The notes under the pieces are model-generated. The model saw only the letters and a program-made list of their open reading frames with translations, searched no databases and was not told where the DNA came from. Positions 46,682 to 59,500 of a stretch of 64,000 nucleotides of DNA are shown here, in pieces. The stretch spans positions 58,964 to 122,963 of the forward strand of contig LATX02000002.1 in the NCBI GenBank assembly GCA_001466705.2, in the 5' to 3' direction. The stretch is from Moniliophthora roreri (Eukaryota; Basidiomycota; Agaricomycetes; Agaricales; Marasmiaceae). The translations under genes were made by a program, and so were the position numbers. Positions within the stretch are counted from its first letter, which is position 1; the number at the start of each line of letters is the position of its first letter.

Positions 46682-47065
46682 TCCAGCAAGTAGTGGAAGG
46701 AAGATGCCAAAAGGTGGAAGAAAATCATGGACAAAAAGTGATTTGAAAACCCCACGGGTGAGTCCATCGATATCCTCTGAGAGTGATAAAAAAAAGTTCA
46801 CGTCGTTCACCTAGATTGATATTTCATCTTCATAAATACCCGTTGTACACCTTCCGCACCCTCAGAAAATGCAAGCCGGGACCTGGGCTCTCTTAGGATG
46901 GCTTGGAGGCAGCCCGGTACATCAGTCGTTAACGACACCAACACCCCGAATGGTTATTTGATATCATTCACGTAGCTCCACCCATAAAATTTTTCTTTGT
47001 CATATCAACATGTTTTCAGCGGCGAAATACCGCTCAAAAAATTCCCTGCTTTTGTTCGGAACCCC
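46682..47065. promoter_or_regulatory. Shared upstream region of ADE8 and EFM5
   Basis: 384 bp between two divergent start codons, with no other gene. Likely a bidirectional promoter; no specific factor site could be assigned. Confidence 0.4.
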
Positions 47066-48063
47066 ATGTTGGAAGGACCAGAATCACCCCGTTCAGTCTA
47101 TACCTCACTATCATGCTCCCCACCGATGCTAGATCCCGGAACTCAATCCATTCTGCATTCATTTCTCTCGGAACGGGATCAAGAGAGAGCGCTCTTTAGC
47201 CAGCTCACGCAGCAAACTATCGCTACACGCGGATTCATTGATCCCGGAGAGGTACTGGCAGGCGAGGACGATGAAGTTCCGCCCATGCTTAGCGTTGATG
47301 ATTATCGAGTTGCATTTGGGGAAGACTGGCAACTCAGCCAATTTTGGTGAGCTTTGTTTTCTCTCCTTCAACTGATGTGTCGCGGGGATAGGTCCGCCGC
47401 CAGTTTTGGAAAACCCTGGGAGCTCTTCTGGGCAAGCTCTCTTTCTTTGTGAGATGTGCATTGCTGAATTTGTCCGCTTAGGTACTCGACGGCCTTCGCG
47501 ACACGGCTAGCACAGTCAATACGGTCAATAACTCGACCGTCTGACAACATCGCCTTCCTTTGCTGCCCAACAGCTTTCGTCGCGTTCCAGCATGAGTATT
47601 CGTCGAAGAATGCTCGTTTACTGGAATTTGACAAGAGGTTCTCCGTCTTGGATCCCAAACGATTTATACCCTACGATCTGGATGAGCCAGACGACTTCCA
47701 TGAAAGCCTCCGAGGAACAGTTGATGTAGCGGTTGTTGATCCGCCATTTTTAAATGAGGTGTGTATTCAAGCTGTTTTAGCTCGCGAAAGAGACTCAATT
47801 GCAGTAAGGTTACCAACAAAAACCTCGCTACTACGCTACGCCAGATACTCAACCCGAAGCGAGGAAAGCTGGTCATGATCACTTCTACGTCGGTCGAGAA
47901 TGTACTTGATGAGGTGTACTCTCAGCCACCACTAGGAGCCCTGCGTAGAGCCGTTTTGGAGGTAGAACATGGACAGCTTGCGAATGACTTCGCTTGCTGG
48001 GGCTCATGGGATGGCGCAGAAAGATTTGGATCTTTGGATGAATTAGACTTGACATTATCATAG
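47066..48063 (+). CDS. EFM5: eEF1A lysine methyltransferase (EFM5-like)
   Basis: Seven-beta-strand SAM-dependent methyltransferase. EFM5 of yeast trimethylates Lys79 of elongation factor 1A; family members were once named N6-adenine methyltransferase-like. Exons 47066-47346, 47482-47758 and 47809-48063 give 270 residues. Typical text: LSVDDYRVAFGEDWQLSQFW before the first junction, YSTAFATRLAQSI, IAFLCCPTAFVAF (SAM-binding strand), LLEFDKRFSVL, the catalytic-face motif VAVVDPPFLNE, and GKLVMITSTSVENVL near the C-terminus. The start MLEGPESPRS was chosen because it gives normal length; an in-frame ATG is absent just upstream of it. Confidence 0.9.
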
Positions 48064-48843
48064 ACATAGCCATAGATGTCAAATTTGTTGATTAAAATTA
48101 GAGGTAGATATAGACACTAGAAGCTAAGAATGCGCGACATCTACCATAGCTCCCCAGCTGCTTCCTGGGTCCTCAACCATCTCCCTGATGAGTAAAATAT
48201 CAACGCAGCCGGTATCCATGGTTCAGATCTATCGACTCCAAATGCGACCTTCATTACCCCTCCCAGATACTTTTACTTTGCTACGAACATCACTTCGCTG
48301 AGGCCATCCTCAAAGACGGGAACATCGTGCGTCGTTGAGCCCACAATCGATTGCCTGGTAAAGTCTAGCACTCAGTAAAAGATTTTTCGTCTATATTTGG
48401 TTCGACTGTGTTGTGGAATCGGACACATCTCAGGATTTTGTCAATTGGCCTTCACTGGTAAGTAGGAGACCGGCTATGGCCATGAGCAATATTTACTGCC
48501 GGCAGTGAAAGCCACGCACAGTGAATTTTGAACTGCTACTCACCTAAGCCAGTTCGCCAGTATGTACTCAACTACATTCTTTTAAACGTGAGCTACGAGT
48601 CAGTATATAGGAGAATAGTCTCAGAATCCACCGACAGGGAAAGAACGGTCTTCGGCACTCTCCGGTCCGTAGGCACTCATCACCCTCCCAATTCGGAAAC
48701 CGTGGCAGAACCATTGTTTCCCTTGCGCGGTCACGACCAATGTCCACGGTTGAACTTGATCCACAGTCTCCTCAGCTATTAAACCTCAGATACGTGTGCA
48801 AGAATGACCTCAACACCCATTCCAAGGCCCCCATCTTCTTATC
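48064..48843. other. Intergenic, no gene recognised
   Basis: Between EFM5 and the FunK1 kinase; likely terminator and promoter. A frame at 48528-48782 has no motif. Confidence 0.4.
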
Positions 48844-51442
48844 ATGAGTACGCCTCAGAATTCTATCTTTACTACCCCAGCCAAACGGACTACTCTTCGT
48901 AGCGTTGTTCCGTACACCTCTCTCCATGTCGAGCAAGACAAGAGGATGGTAAAAGTTGGAACAGAAATGAAGCACAAGTTTGTGGGACCGATCGAGCCAA
49001 AAAAGTTTTTGGACGACTTTCTTCCTCAAGTTACCCCCCGGACCGGGAGGTTCATGAAGCAACAATTTTACGAGGTGGGGCACGGAACGGATGTCGATGG
49101 GGAGTTGGAAATGTATGAAATCATGGTACGTTGCTTGTTTCGATGTGCTCAATCCTCTACTAATTCTCTGAGTACCTCCTTCCTAGATGAAGCATTCGGC
49201 CAAGTACTGTCCCGATCTCAAACTTATCAATACTTCGGGGCAGTCTGACGACGCCAATTGGGAACACCAGCCGGGACTTCTCAAGCCTGACATCTCTGCC
49301 TATACCAAAGAATCTGGTGTCGTCTGCAACGATTTCACTCGCACCGAGTTCTTCATGGAATTCAAATGGAAAGAAGGCGATGACGGTTTCGACGACAGTG
49401 ACAAAGGTCCTTTTGAGAAAGCAACACAGCAGGCCACCGACACTCGAGGCCAGCTTTCCACCTATGCAGGGGCACTACTCATCAGCCAATTCCGTACTCA
49501 CGCCTTCTCCGTTCAAATCACTCGAGACTATGCTCGACTTATCCGATGGGATCGAGCAGGTGCTATCGTCACACGCAAATTCTGCTACTACGAAGAACCT
49601 TTCCTGGTCGACTTTCTCTGGCATTATAATTACGCGTCAGCCGAAGCCCGAGGCCATGACCCCACTGTCACCGAGCTGAAGGACCGATCGCACGCTAAAA
49701 AGGTTCGAGCTGCACTTGGAATGGAAGAGAGTCAGCGTGTGTGGAAGTTTGTCCTCATCGACGAGAATGGTGAAGAGCATCATTTCTTTGGTGGCAAGGT
49801 GGCATTCAAAGGCGTCGGTGTTCCCGCCAGTCGTGCTACTCGAGGCTTCCTCGTTGTCGACAGCCAAGGCAACCGTCGCTATCTGAAAGATACGTGGAGG
49901 ATTCTCAGCGATACTATTCAGAAGGAGGGAGATGTGTATGCTTTGCTGAAAGAGCACAACGTTCCCCATGTCCCTGACGTCGTCGCCTCTGGGAATGCTG
50001 TTGGCGACTGGCAGCGTACGAAGACGCATGAGTACGTGACGCCGACCTTTCAGGATGCCGTGTTACGCAACCACCAACATTACTTNCACGCTAAAAAGGT
50101 TCGAGCTGCACTTGGAATGGAAGAGAGTCAGCGTGTGTGGAAGTTTGTCCTCATCGACGAGAATGGTGAAGAGCATCATTTCTTTGGTGGCAAGGTGGCA
50201 TTCAAAGGCGTCGGTGTTCCCGCCAGTCGTGCTACTCGAGGCTTCCTCGTTGTTGACAGCCAAGGCAACCGTCGCTATCTGAAAGATACGTGGAGAATTC
50301 TCAGCGATACTATTCAGAAGGAGGGAGATGTGTATGCATTGCTAAAAGAGCACAACGTTCCCCATGTCCCTGATGTCATCGTCTCTGGGAATGCTATTGG
50401 CGACTGGCAGCGTACGAAGACGCATGAGTACGTGACGCCGACCTCTCAGGATGCCGTGTTACGCAACCACCAACATTACTTCATTGTTTTCGCTCAAGTT
50501 GGCACCCCTCTCAAGGACTTCAAGAACAGTTTCGAGTTGGTACAGGCCACCAGCCACGCCATTGAAGGTATTTGTTTCTCTTGTAAAGATCTTTGGCGAC
50601 GATGCTGAATTTGATGGTTTTCAGCGCACAAGGTCGCCTATGAGAAGGCTAAGATTCTACACCGGGACATCAGCGTTGGCAACATCCTCGTCATGGACGG
50701 AGGCCAAGGGTTATTGATTGATTGGGAGTTCAGCAAGCCCCTAGACTCTTCAGCGCCCAGAACTCTCGAAAGAACTGTCCGTAGCTCTTCTTTCCTCTCT
50801 TGCGACCCCTCCATTCACTCTACTAATTAGGGAACCTGGCAATTCATGTCCGCAAGACTGCTCTCGCACAAACCTGGGGAAGTGAACCATATACTTGCTG
50901 ATGACTTGGAGTCCTTCTACCATGTCCTCTGCTGGGTAACACTTATGCATGGCAGACATGAGCTTAGCAAGGAAGATGCCGAGAACCAAATTGCTCGAGT
51001 GTACGACGGCTGGAATGGTGTCAAAGCCAGTGATGTAAAGGGTGGAAGCGACAAGATCGTTGATCTACAAAAAAAATGGATGGCCAAACAGGCGAAACTC
51101 GTTGAGGGCCCCCTGCGGGATCTCGTAGTTGGCCTCGAGGCACTCCTTGTAGTGCGGTATATTGAGCCTTCTGAGTTCGTGAATCAGGATGTGGTCAATG
51201 CAAAACTGAAGAAACTCGACGACTCTACGTGGTTCTTGGATTCATTCTCTCAAGCACTTCAACATGAAGAGCAGTTGAAATCGCAGGAGAGAGATCCCAT
51301 TCGCGCAATCAGCCTCCCTGCAATGGGCGATGACGACCCCAACAACAGGAAACGTAAGAAAACGGATTCTGAACTCCAGGAGGAGGACGAAGACGAAGAC
51401 GAGGAGCGTCCCTCACGAAGGCCCAGAACTTCCGAATCTTGA
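48844..51442 (+). CDS. FunK1-type fungal protein kinase (with assembly duplication)
   Basis: FunK1 kinases are a fungus-specific, mushroom-expanded kinase group. Exons 48844-49125, 49187-50567, 50625 to about 50778, then about 50831-51442. N-terminal region: FMKQQFYEVGHGTDVDGELE, DFTRTEFFMEFKWKEGDD, GQLSTYAGALLISQFRTHAF, YARLIRWDRAGAIVT. Kinase lobe: HVPDVVASGNAVGDWQRT, then ILHRDISVGNILV with the HRD triad, LLIDWEFSKPL in place of DFG (usual for the group), and GTWQFMSARLL. It ends in an acidic and basic tail (EEDEDEDEERPSRRPRTSES). A 395-bp segment, 49691-50085, is repeated at 50087-50481 with an N between. Removing one copy restores a normal protein; the two differ by a few bases. Substrate unknown. 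Confidence 0.88.
49691..50481. repeat. 395-bp direct duplication around a single N
   Basis: Copies 49691-50085 and 50087-50481 start CACGCTAAAAAGGTTCGAGC and end CCACCAACATTACTT. They differ at a handful of sites (for example GTCGTCGCCTC against GTCATCGTCTC). The N at 50086 sits exactly at the junction, as when two overlapping contigs or haplotypes are joined without merging. Confidence 0.9.
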
Positions 51443-51963
51443 TTTCCGATTTATTCCTTCCATAGATGTATTCAAATTGGTTTTCTTTCTTCATCAGCTA
51501 GATCTTGACGTGTATCATCTGTATTTACACTGGGATCACCGTTCTTCCTTAATTTAAATCGCTGCGTGAATGGTCTCGTTCGTATGACTCCCGAGCACGA
51601 GGATCTCTCAGACACATCTTCATTCACTGTTCGTCGTTGTCCGAGTAACATTACATTCATCGATGATCATATCAAGTATCCTATTTGTTGACAGCAGGTA
51701 CCCCTTTTGACACGCTGTCACCCGCCAGATAGAGCTCTAGTCCTCCGATTCAAGCAAAGTACGCAGATACATCAAGTCCCTATAGGCTTGTGCAAAGTGA
51801 TAGGTTCCTCAAATGGGATAGAGCGTGTCTCCGCCAACCTTGTCTAGGTCTACTGTAAAATCCAACAAAAATAACATTAAAAAGGCGGCTACCACCCCAG
51901 CAGTAGAAAAACAAGTAAAATACAAAGATAACGCGTATTACCACCCTGCCTTCTTCACAGCTC
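51443..51963. other. Intergenic between convergent genes
   Basis: The 3' ends of FunK1 and VPS35 meet here; no gene recognised. Confidence 0.5.
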
Positions 51964-54900
51964 TCACCGACCAATCCCCATTTTTAACATGGCACCCACA
52001 ACTTCCACATCATCCCATCTCGAATCATTCGGCGACGTTCCCTCTGCAGCTGCATTCTTTCTCCGTTGAATGTAATGGAGAGTATTCCTGAAATGCCTGG
52101 TGATCATTTCGGGTGTTTGCACGCCTTCGATGAGACCTGGTGGTGCTCGTTGTGATGGGTGAACGTCGGGAGAAGAGATGTTGTCGATGCTTGATGTTAT
52201 GAGTTCTACCAAACTGTTGACGAATTTGGGCGCAACCTGGATAAGAGAAAAGGTCAAGACGTGAGTGGGTCCCCGGATGGCTTGGCTGCTCACCGCTGGT
52301 GCACCACGATCCAAATAGAACAAATAATGGTCCAGGGTGTCGCAGTACAATTGAACTGTGACGATCTCCTCGATTGCCGAATTGGCTATCCGTAAGGACT
52401 TTTGCAGACATTCTAGGACACGCTTGCTATCCTGATGAGGATACTACGGAATGGTGGCGTAAGAAATACAGGAATGATGCGACAATGCAAAGAAGAATAC
52501 TCACCGCCTTCACAGTACTCTCTGAATCACCATCCTTGGGCTTCTCTGCTTCCTTCGCAGGCGGAGCCTCCCCATCCGCCAGTGTCGGTGCTTCTTGCCA
52601 CCATAGATGACTAGCAAGACCAACAGCAGTAGCCTGATGGCTCTTCTTCAACAACTTAGCTCCGTGTAAGGCCGCCTTGGTAATCAGAGTATCGTAGTTA
52701 TCAACTCCAAACACCTTGGCACCACTGAGTGTCCCTATAATCAAGGTGATGGCCTGCAATTGCGCCCGAGACTCTGAAATGTTGTCTTCGTACACGCTAA
52801 ACGCTTGTACATAAAAGTCGTACGTCAGATCCTCAAAACCGCACTCATCGGAGATTTGTGCGGATAGCAAGAACAGGCGAAGAGCTATTGTCGGCGCCTC
52901 GACTTGTGTTGCTAGGATGCTCGTTGTTTGTCGAACAAATTTGAGGATAGCTTGGACCTTTGTCTCCCAGTCATTTTCCTAGGGAATACTCAGTACTAAG
53001 ACGGGATAATATCGATCTATCACTAACCACATGCTCCCGATTCTTATACCGTCGACACAACTTGATAGACGAAGTAATGAGAGCAGGGAACGTGAACCGC
53101 ATACGTTCTCCTCCAGCATCAAAGTGTTTACGAGCTATTTGTAAAAGCTGGGAGACGGTCATCAGAATACATCTTAGAATAGCGGTTGAAGCATTACCTC
53201 AAACTGCACGTCCAACGACTCTGCCCTGAACAAATGCACCATCCTTGCCACCCAACCCTGTTCCTCAGCCATGTCCTCCCTCTCATAGTAAGACCCTTGC
53301 TTCCTTGGGTCTCTCATACCCGAGTGAGCACCATTACTTGGCAGGCCGCCAGGGGCAGAAGAATCCGACTGGTCCTTGATGAGCACATGACACAACTCCA
53401 ATACCCCATCCACGTCCTCTGGCGTTTCAATTATCGTCTCATTCTTGAGCACAGAAGATATAATCGACTGTGCTATCGACCGCCTTGTAGAGAAGAGTTG
53501 TTTCGAAAGTAACGGAACATAATTCGGTATCGCGAGGAGAGTGAGGACAGACTGGTATGAATTGATAGGAGCAACGAGGAGAGCGGCGAGGTTGGATGTG
53601 GTTTGTTGGGCGTGTAGATCGGGGTTTTCGGAGAATTCCTTGATCTTTTCGGCGGTGTAGGCGAGAACTTGGTCGACATATTCGAGTCGGTCCGGGTAGC
53701 AGCTCAGGGAGAGGTTGCTGAGCGAGACAAATAGGGCGGTGATGTCTTGTATCGATAGGTCTGGTCGGGCCTAATGGAAAATGAGAGTGAGAACCTATCG
53801 GGCGCAACACGTTGCTCACTTTGATAAGTTCAACGACTTGCTTCCAGAAAACTTCAAATAGCTGGACATTCTCTGGGACTCCCCTAAATTTTCTCACCGG
53901 AGAGCCCTCTTTATCCTTGCCCTTTCCTTCTGTGACCTCTTCAACCTTCTCCCCGTCAACAGCATCTGTGCCATTCGGCTCTGGGTGTTTCTCTGGTGGC
54001 GATTCCGCATTATCCCAAGCACTAGCTTCGGGCGGAACGTCCTGGTTAGCCTGAGAAGCATATTCCCTTGCCTTCGCCTTCTGCTCCTTGACCTTTTCCG
54101 CAAGCCGACGTGCAGCAGCCTCCTCTTGCCTTTTCGTCTCCTCCGGATCCTCACTCTCCGCTTCACGTGCAGCGTACGCCGCTAAACGATCAATAAGCGC
54201 AATAACAATCTGTTTGATGTTGACTTTTGGATGAAGCTGCGCAGTCGCCGATAAGAACGGTCCTAGCGTATGAAGATGGAACTCGTCCGTAAACACTTGT
54301 ATAACCACTTCCATGAGGTATTCCTGCGCAATGACGTCTTTGCAGTTGACTACTTGCTCTAGAATGCTCGGGAGGATGATACGTTGGTACATATCCAAAT
54401 CGACGCCGTCGAGTTGACTTAGACGAACGAGGTTGGTGCCGACGAGAATACGAAGCTCTTTGCGCTCCATCTCGCGTTTCTCGCGATCTCGGGAATGTCC
54501 TTGGTGTTGTAAACGGACCCAGAGTTTGTTCATCTCGATAAAGTTGGTGAGGACGAAGGAGATGGAGTCTTGCAAGTTGCCAGCGGGGCTAGTCAAACGA
54601 TTGGATATAGGCTTGGGAGGAGGCAGCACGCGACGTACCCAGCATCAATGCCGATTGGAAGATGGTCTCTTGTCTGTCCACTGAGGTAGTGACGCAAGAA
54701 AAGACCTCGAATGGGATGAAGAACACCTCTCGACATTTCCATCATATCCTTCATTATTTCCTTGACCGGTGCATCAGGGACCGACATGTAGACAGAGCCA
54801 ACGGTTATCATCAGGTATAACCGCGGCACAATATTGCCTGCGTACTGGACCAGCTCGTAGAGGTCTGCTAAATGATGTCGACCAGCTTGATGTGCGTCGT

Positions 54901-55277
54901 AGAGGTAATTAGACAAGTGACGCAGTGCGTCAAAGACTGCCATATCTATATTGGGGGGGGGAAAAGTTAAACTGCGCGTGAGCACTGGGCAATACAGGAG
55001 TTTTTGGCATTGGTGCTGGCGTCACATACAAAGTTCGTAGTATTGTTTCGGGGAGAGTGAGGATGTTCTGAGTTCTGCGAGCATAACACTTGCACTTTTC
55101 AGAGCATCCATTAACTGGTCCAGTTCCTGTAAAACGTCGGAGTCGGTCAATTGCCTGCGGTTGAGTAATAACTGGGTATGAACTCACCAGATACCTCTTC
55201 ATCTGCTGGACCTGGATTTTCACCGTATTTAGGGCCTCACTGAGGAGTTTTCCCTCTTCCACTACGGACGTAGCCAT
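51964..55277 (-). CDS. VPS35: Retromer subunit VPS35
   Basis: Core of the retromer complex that returns cargo such as the vacuolar sorting receptor from endosomes to the Golgi. Multi-exon gene starting [19 protein letters not shown] at 55277. Conserved features: [45 protein letters not shown] containing the PRLYL motif needed for VPS26 binding, [37 protein letters not shown], and [21 protein letters not shown] charged insert follows ([19 protein letters not shown]), then [93 protein letters not shown], and [14 protein letters not shown] near the C-terminus, stop at 51964. All parts of the alpha-solenoid are present; about eight short introns. Shares no strand overlap with neighbours. Confidence 0.95.
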
Positions 55278-55750
55278 GGTGTGGAGAGGTGGATGAGAGG
55301 GACTCAGGAAGGGATTAGAGAGACTCGGGAAGGGAATTGCGTCGTTGGGCGTTGAGTAGAGAGTTTGGAAATTGTCTCTCACGCAGCGCCCCGGCTCGCC
55401 GGACACGACGCCATTTCCAGAAGTCATCACTACGGACTTTGGAATATCCTACGCGCTGAAGGCACGATGAGGAGACTCAGACAGGGCGTATGTCCAGCCA
55501 AGTTATATACGAGATAGCATACAGAAAAATTGTAAGGATACAGTACAGGAGAGTAGCGTAGCATAATCATAGTAGAATGAAATGTTAAAAGTTAATTCGA
55601 ATAATGATACGCCCATGAAAAGCTAAGAAACATATGAAACATATGATAGACCATAGAAGACGAATCTGAGGTTTGGTTCAGCTGAAAAGCGATGATGAAA
55701 CGAGTCGGCCACACTTACGACATGAAAAATCAGAACCTCCTAGCGTCGGC
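55278..55750. other. Intergenic, VPS35 upstream and pheromone gene 3' flank
   Basis: No gene seen. CpG content is normal. Confidence 0.4.
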
Positions 55751-55927
55751 CTATGCAACGACGCAATAACACCATCCACCGCCAGCCTTCTCCTGGTCCT
55801 CTGGCAGTTCGTTAACAAGTTCTGGGATCTCCCGCTCCTGGGATTGATTTATGGCAGATATGCCTTGGTCGACCTTTACAGGCTGCTCGAGTTTAAGAGT
55901 GGTTGCAACTGGAGTGAAGGAATCCAT
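55751..55927 (-). CDS. Lipopeptide mating-pheromone precursor
   Basis: Intronless, 58 residues from ATG at 55927: MDSFTPVATTLKLEQPVKVD, then QGISAINQSQEREIPELVN, and an end of EKAGGGWCYCVVA. The C-terminal CVVA is a CaaX box: the Cys would be farnesylated, VVA removed and the end carboxymethylated, as in the a-factor-like pheromones of mushrooms. MDSF/MDxF starts, a charged middle and a short aromatic-rich mature peptide are typical. A charged pair used for N-terminal processing in this family could be ER at residues 31-32 or, nearer, EK, giving AGGGWCYC as a plausible mature peptide. The receptor partner (Ste3-like GPCR) is not in this window. A farnesylated small GTPase is excluded by size. 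Confidence 0.85.
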   Translation of the reverse strand: MDSFTPVATTLKLEQPVKVDQGISAINQSQEREIPELVNELPEDQEKAGGGWCYCVVA

Positions 55928-56551
55928 GGATCTTGGGAATGAAAGCGAGTATGCGTGAATGTGCAGTGGTATGGGGAGTAAAAAAAAGGTTGCCTGACCA
56001 TCGATTTCCAACCCCCGCTTTTATATCATATCAAGACAAGAAATGCTTGAACGACACGATCTTTACTCAGGTGGGACACCGTAAAAGTGGCTGCAATTGT
56101 TTGCGCAGACGAAGACCACTGCCAGAGACGGGAGCCTATCTCCTTTTGGAGAACATAACAAAAAGGGCCCAGGGAGACGGTGGAAGGAGAGATCACAAGA
56201 GACTGGCTGCCAATGGCTGGGTTGCTGCCTCGAGGCTGTATGTTCCGTCGAGATTCCTAATCGTCAGTGCATTCGGACCCTATCGATTTGCAGGCGCAGC
56301 CAGATGGAAATATAGCAGTGACTCAAGCGACAGACCTCGCGGTAATGAAGCCATAGTTTTTTGAAATCCGAGGACGCAAAAGACAATAGACGTTAACAAG
56401 GCTGGCCGAGCATCCTGTATCGATTACGATCGGGGCCCTTGAGCTCTTGAGAAACCCTCGGTTCTTGAGCACGCCTTGTTCCTTGAGTCTGAGGTCTTGG
56501 TGGCTCTGAAGTAAACCTGCGTTTAGTAAGCGCTCTTGTCTCTTTCCCATC
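55928..56551. promoter_or_regulatory. Shared upstream region of pheromone gene and MSH4
   Basis: 624 bp between divergent start codons. A motif ACAAAAAGGG near 56158 resembles the ACAAAGGG pheromone-response element bound by HMG-box factors in smuts, but with extra A's; this is a weak match only. Confidence 0.4.
56018..56025 (-). promoter_or_regulatory. TATA box of the pheromone gene
   Basis: TATAAAAG on the minus strand about 91 bp upstream of the pheromone ATG, a normal spacing for a strongly expressed small fungal gene. Confidence 0.5.
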
Positions 56552-59500
56552 ATGTCGTCGCGTCCTACAACAATGTCAAAGCACATTCCAAGCATCTCAA
56601 GTTTTGCTTATGCAGATTCAAATAATAATCATATTCCTTCACGTACCGGGCAAAGCCGACCTGCCATCGGTGGTGCCAACGGGTGTCCTTGGACAGCCCA
56701 ATCGCGGCCTACAACTGCTCGGCCACAGACTGCAGCTTCGACGCGTTACGAAGCAAGTTATATCATAGCTCTACTTGAAGGAAGAGGGATTGCAAGAGAA
56801 GTGGGAATGGCGGCAATGGATATGGAAACAGGTCGTATTGTACTAGTTCAGGTGCGTTTCAGGCCTGCTCCAAGTAAATCCCCCAACTGATAATCTTGGA
56901 TTTAGCTCGCAGACTGTCAAACATACGTTAAGACTCTTCATCAAATGCATCTTCACAGGCCATCGATGGTCCTGGTTCCCGATACCTTCCTGAGCGCGTC
57001 AGACAGAGGTTACAAGAAACGTTACGAGAATTCAACCAAGTCTATGCTCGTAGAACTCATACAAGAAGAGTTTCCGGGTGTCCCGGTCGAAGCGGTTCCA
57101 AGAAAATATTGGAACGAGCAATCCGGCGAGTCTGGTAGCATTGATCCTCCAGATCTGTTGTGTCTAATACATTCAACAGGCTTGGAATTCATCCAGCAAC
57201 TCTGTGTCGATGATGAAGAAAGAGCCGGCACAATATTGGCAGTTTCAACCAAGTGCGTTGGACTGTGCATACAATCTCATACTTGCACTAACCTTGCCTT
57301 CTACAGGTACTACGTACTCTCAACAGCCTCAGCACTATTCAAATACGCCGAGATTAGGCTCAACGTCCGATTCTCAACTGCCTCATTACGAATACGTTAT
57401 GCTCCTGTCGATGGTACAATGATGATAGACCCAGAAAGCGCGAAAAATCTTGAACTGGTTGGAAATATGACTCACAAGAAATCGACGCATTCTCTCTTTG
57501 GGTACGTGAGGCGAAGAGATCAATGTCCATCGTTACTTATGTTATACTCACTTTGCAGAGTACTCAACCACACATACACACCAATGGCAACGCGACTCCT
57601 TAGAGTCAACATTCTTTCTCCCATTACAGGTCACCTTCATTACATGTGCCTCCTTCCAATCCGACGCTAATTGCATGAATAGTCCAGAGTTCGATCGATG
57701 CTCGACTAGATGTCGTCGAAGGTAATTCACTACCCATTCTAATAAATCTATCCGTTCACATCAAGCCACAGAATTCATCCAAGACCAAGACCTCTTCAAT
57801 GATGTCAAGAATGCCCTCAAAGGTCTAGCCAAGGTGGATTTCGACAAACTCATCGCAGTGGTACATTCATTTCTCCGCTCTTCTTTCTCGCTGATACTCA
57901 ACCTTACCGTTCACACCAGCTAGTATCCTCTGAAGCAAGACCATCCACAACAGCACAAGCCGCCTCATCTCGCGTATCCCAAATGCTCAACCTTCGCAAC
58001 ATTGTACGAAATTTACCTTTATTGCGAAAAGCGCTAGAAGGAAGTGGAGCCCAGTTGTTGAGGATTATACATGAGGTACAATTATCTTCATTCACACCCA
58101 CTTTGACTCAATGCCTTCTTCCATTTGGGATTTGATAGATGCTCTCAGACGAACGTCTCGGGAAAATCGATGCTCTAATCCGGTCAAGCCTCAACGAGGA
58201 TGCGATATCAGCCAAGGTACGCATACCACGCAAAAATAAACGCAGATTCACTTCCACCAATATGATGAATCCGCAGCACGGAATAGCCGCTACCAACGTC
58301 CGGGTTTACGCCGTCAAGGTACTATACCTCCTTGTCATATCCCAACTACAATTGGGAATAACTCTTGAGCTATAGGCAAATTACAACCGCCTTCTCGATG
58401 TTGCACGCGAAACATACAAAGAAAATGTCGGCGACATTTATAGCCTCGCCAATTCTTTATCCGATGCCCACATGCTTCCACTGACGCTCGTATACCAAGA
58501 AACGGGATTCGTGTTTTCACTCAAGAAGACCGAATTGGACGGGGAGTTGCCAAGAGGCTTTATTAATGTGGCGCTGAAGAGGGGAAAGTGGCAGTTTAGT
58601 AGTATGGAGTTGGTGAGTCTTCTTGTGCTATGGGGTGAAGTATGACGAACTGAACGTGGACTATAGAAAAAGATGAACGCGAGGATGAAAGATGCGTTGG
58701 ATGAAACGCTCATTTTGAGTGATAAGTGAGTAGTTTCTTTTTGTGATTTTGTGGCTCTGACTCGGCGACATTGAAGGATTATACAAGACCTGGTGGCCGA
58801 GATCCTTGCTGATATTGGAGCGCTGTACAAGGCTTCAGAAGCGGTTCGTCGCTCACCTCCCAATAAAAAAGAGTTGTCTGTACATATATCTCCCACGTTC
58901 TTTTGCAGGTCGCGCTCATTGATATGTTATGGGGATTTGCCCATGCGTCAATTAGTATGTAAAAGCACCTTTCATCCTCATTTAGCCGTCACTCATATAT
59001 ATCGTTAAGTGCGCAATTATAGTAAACTCCATCCTAACATGAACTAGTTTCCCCCTTCTCACCTCTGCCTACAACAGTACGACCAGAGTTTACAGGCACA
59101 CTAGCCATCAAATCAGGCCGACATCCCATTCTCGAAATCGTCAAGGCTCCTGGAACGCTGGTACCAAACGATGTATACGGAGACGATTCGTCCTTGTTCC
59201 AAATTATACAGGGACCAAAGTACGTTGTTTCTGAGACGACCAAACCTGGCTGATGTGACTTGTCTGCACTATAGTATGTCTGGCAAGAGCACTTATTTAC
59301 GACAAGTGGCACTATTAACTGTCATGGCCATGTGTGGGAGCTTTGTTCCAGTGGAGTATGCTAGCTTTAGGTACCACTTGCTTTCACTTTCGGCTGCTAT
59401 GGATTCTTATACTTTTGCCAGGATACATGACGCATTGTTGACACGCCTTTCGAATGACGACGACCTCGAGAAGAGTCTAAGCACGTTTGCTAGCGAGATG

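Noticed and set aside
49637..50029. Minus-strand frame of 130 residues, repeated at 50063-50263
   Set aside because: Antisense shadow of the FunK1 exon and its duplicated copy.
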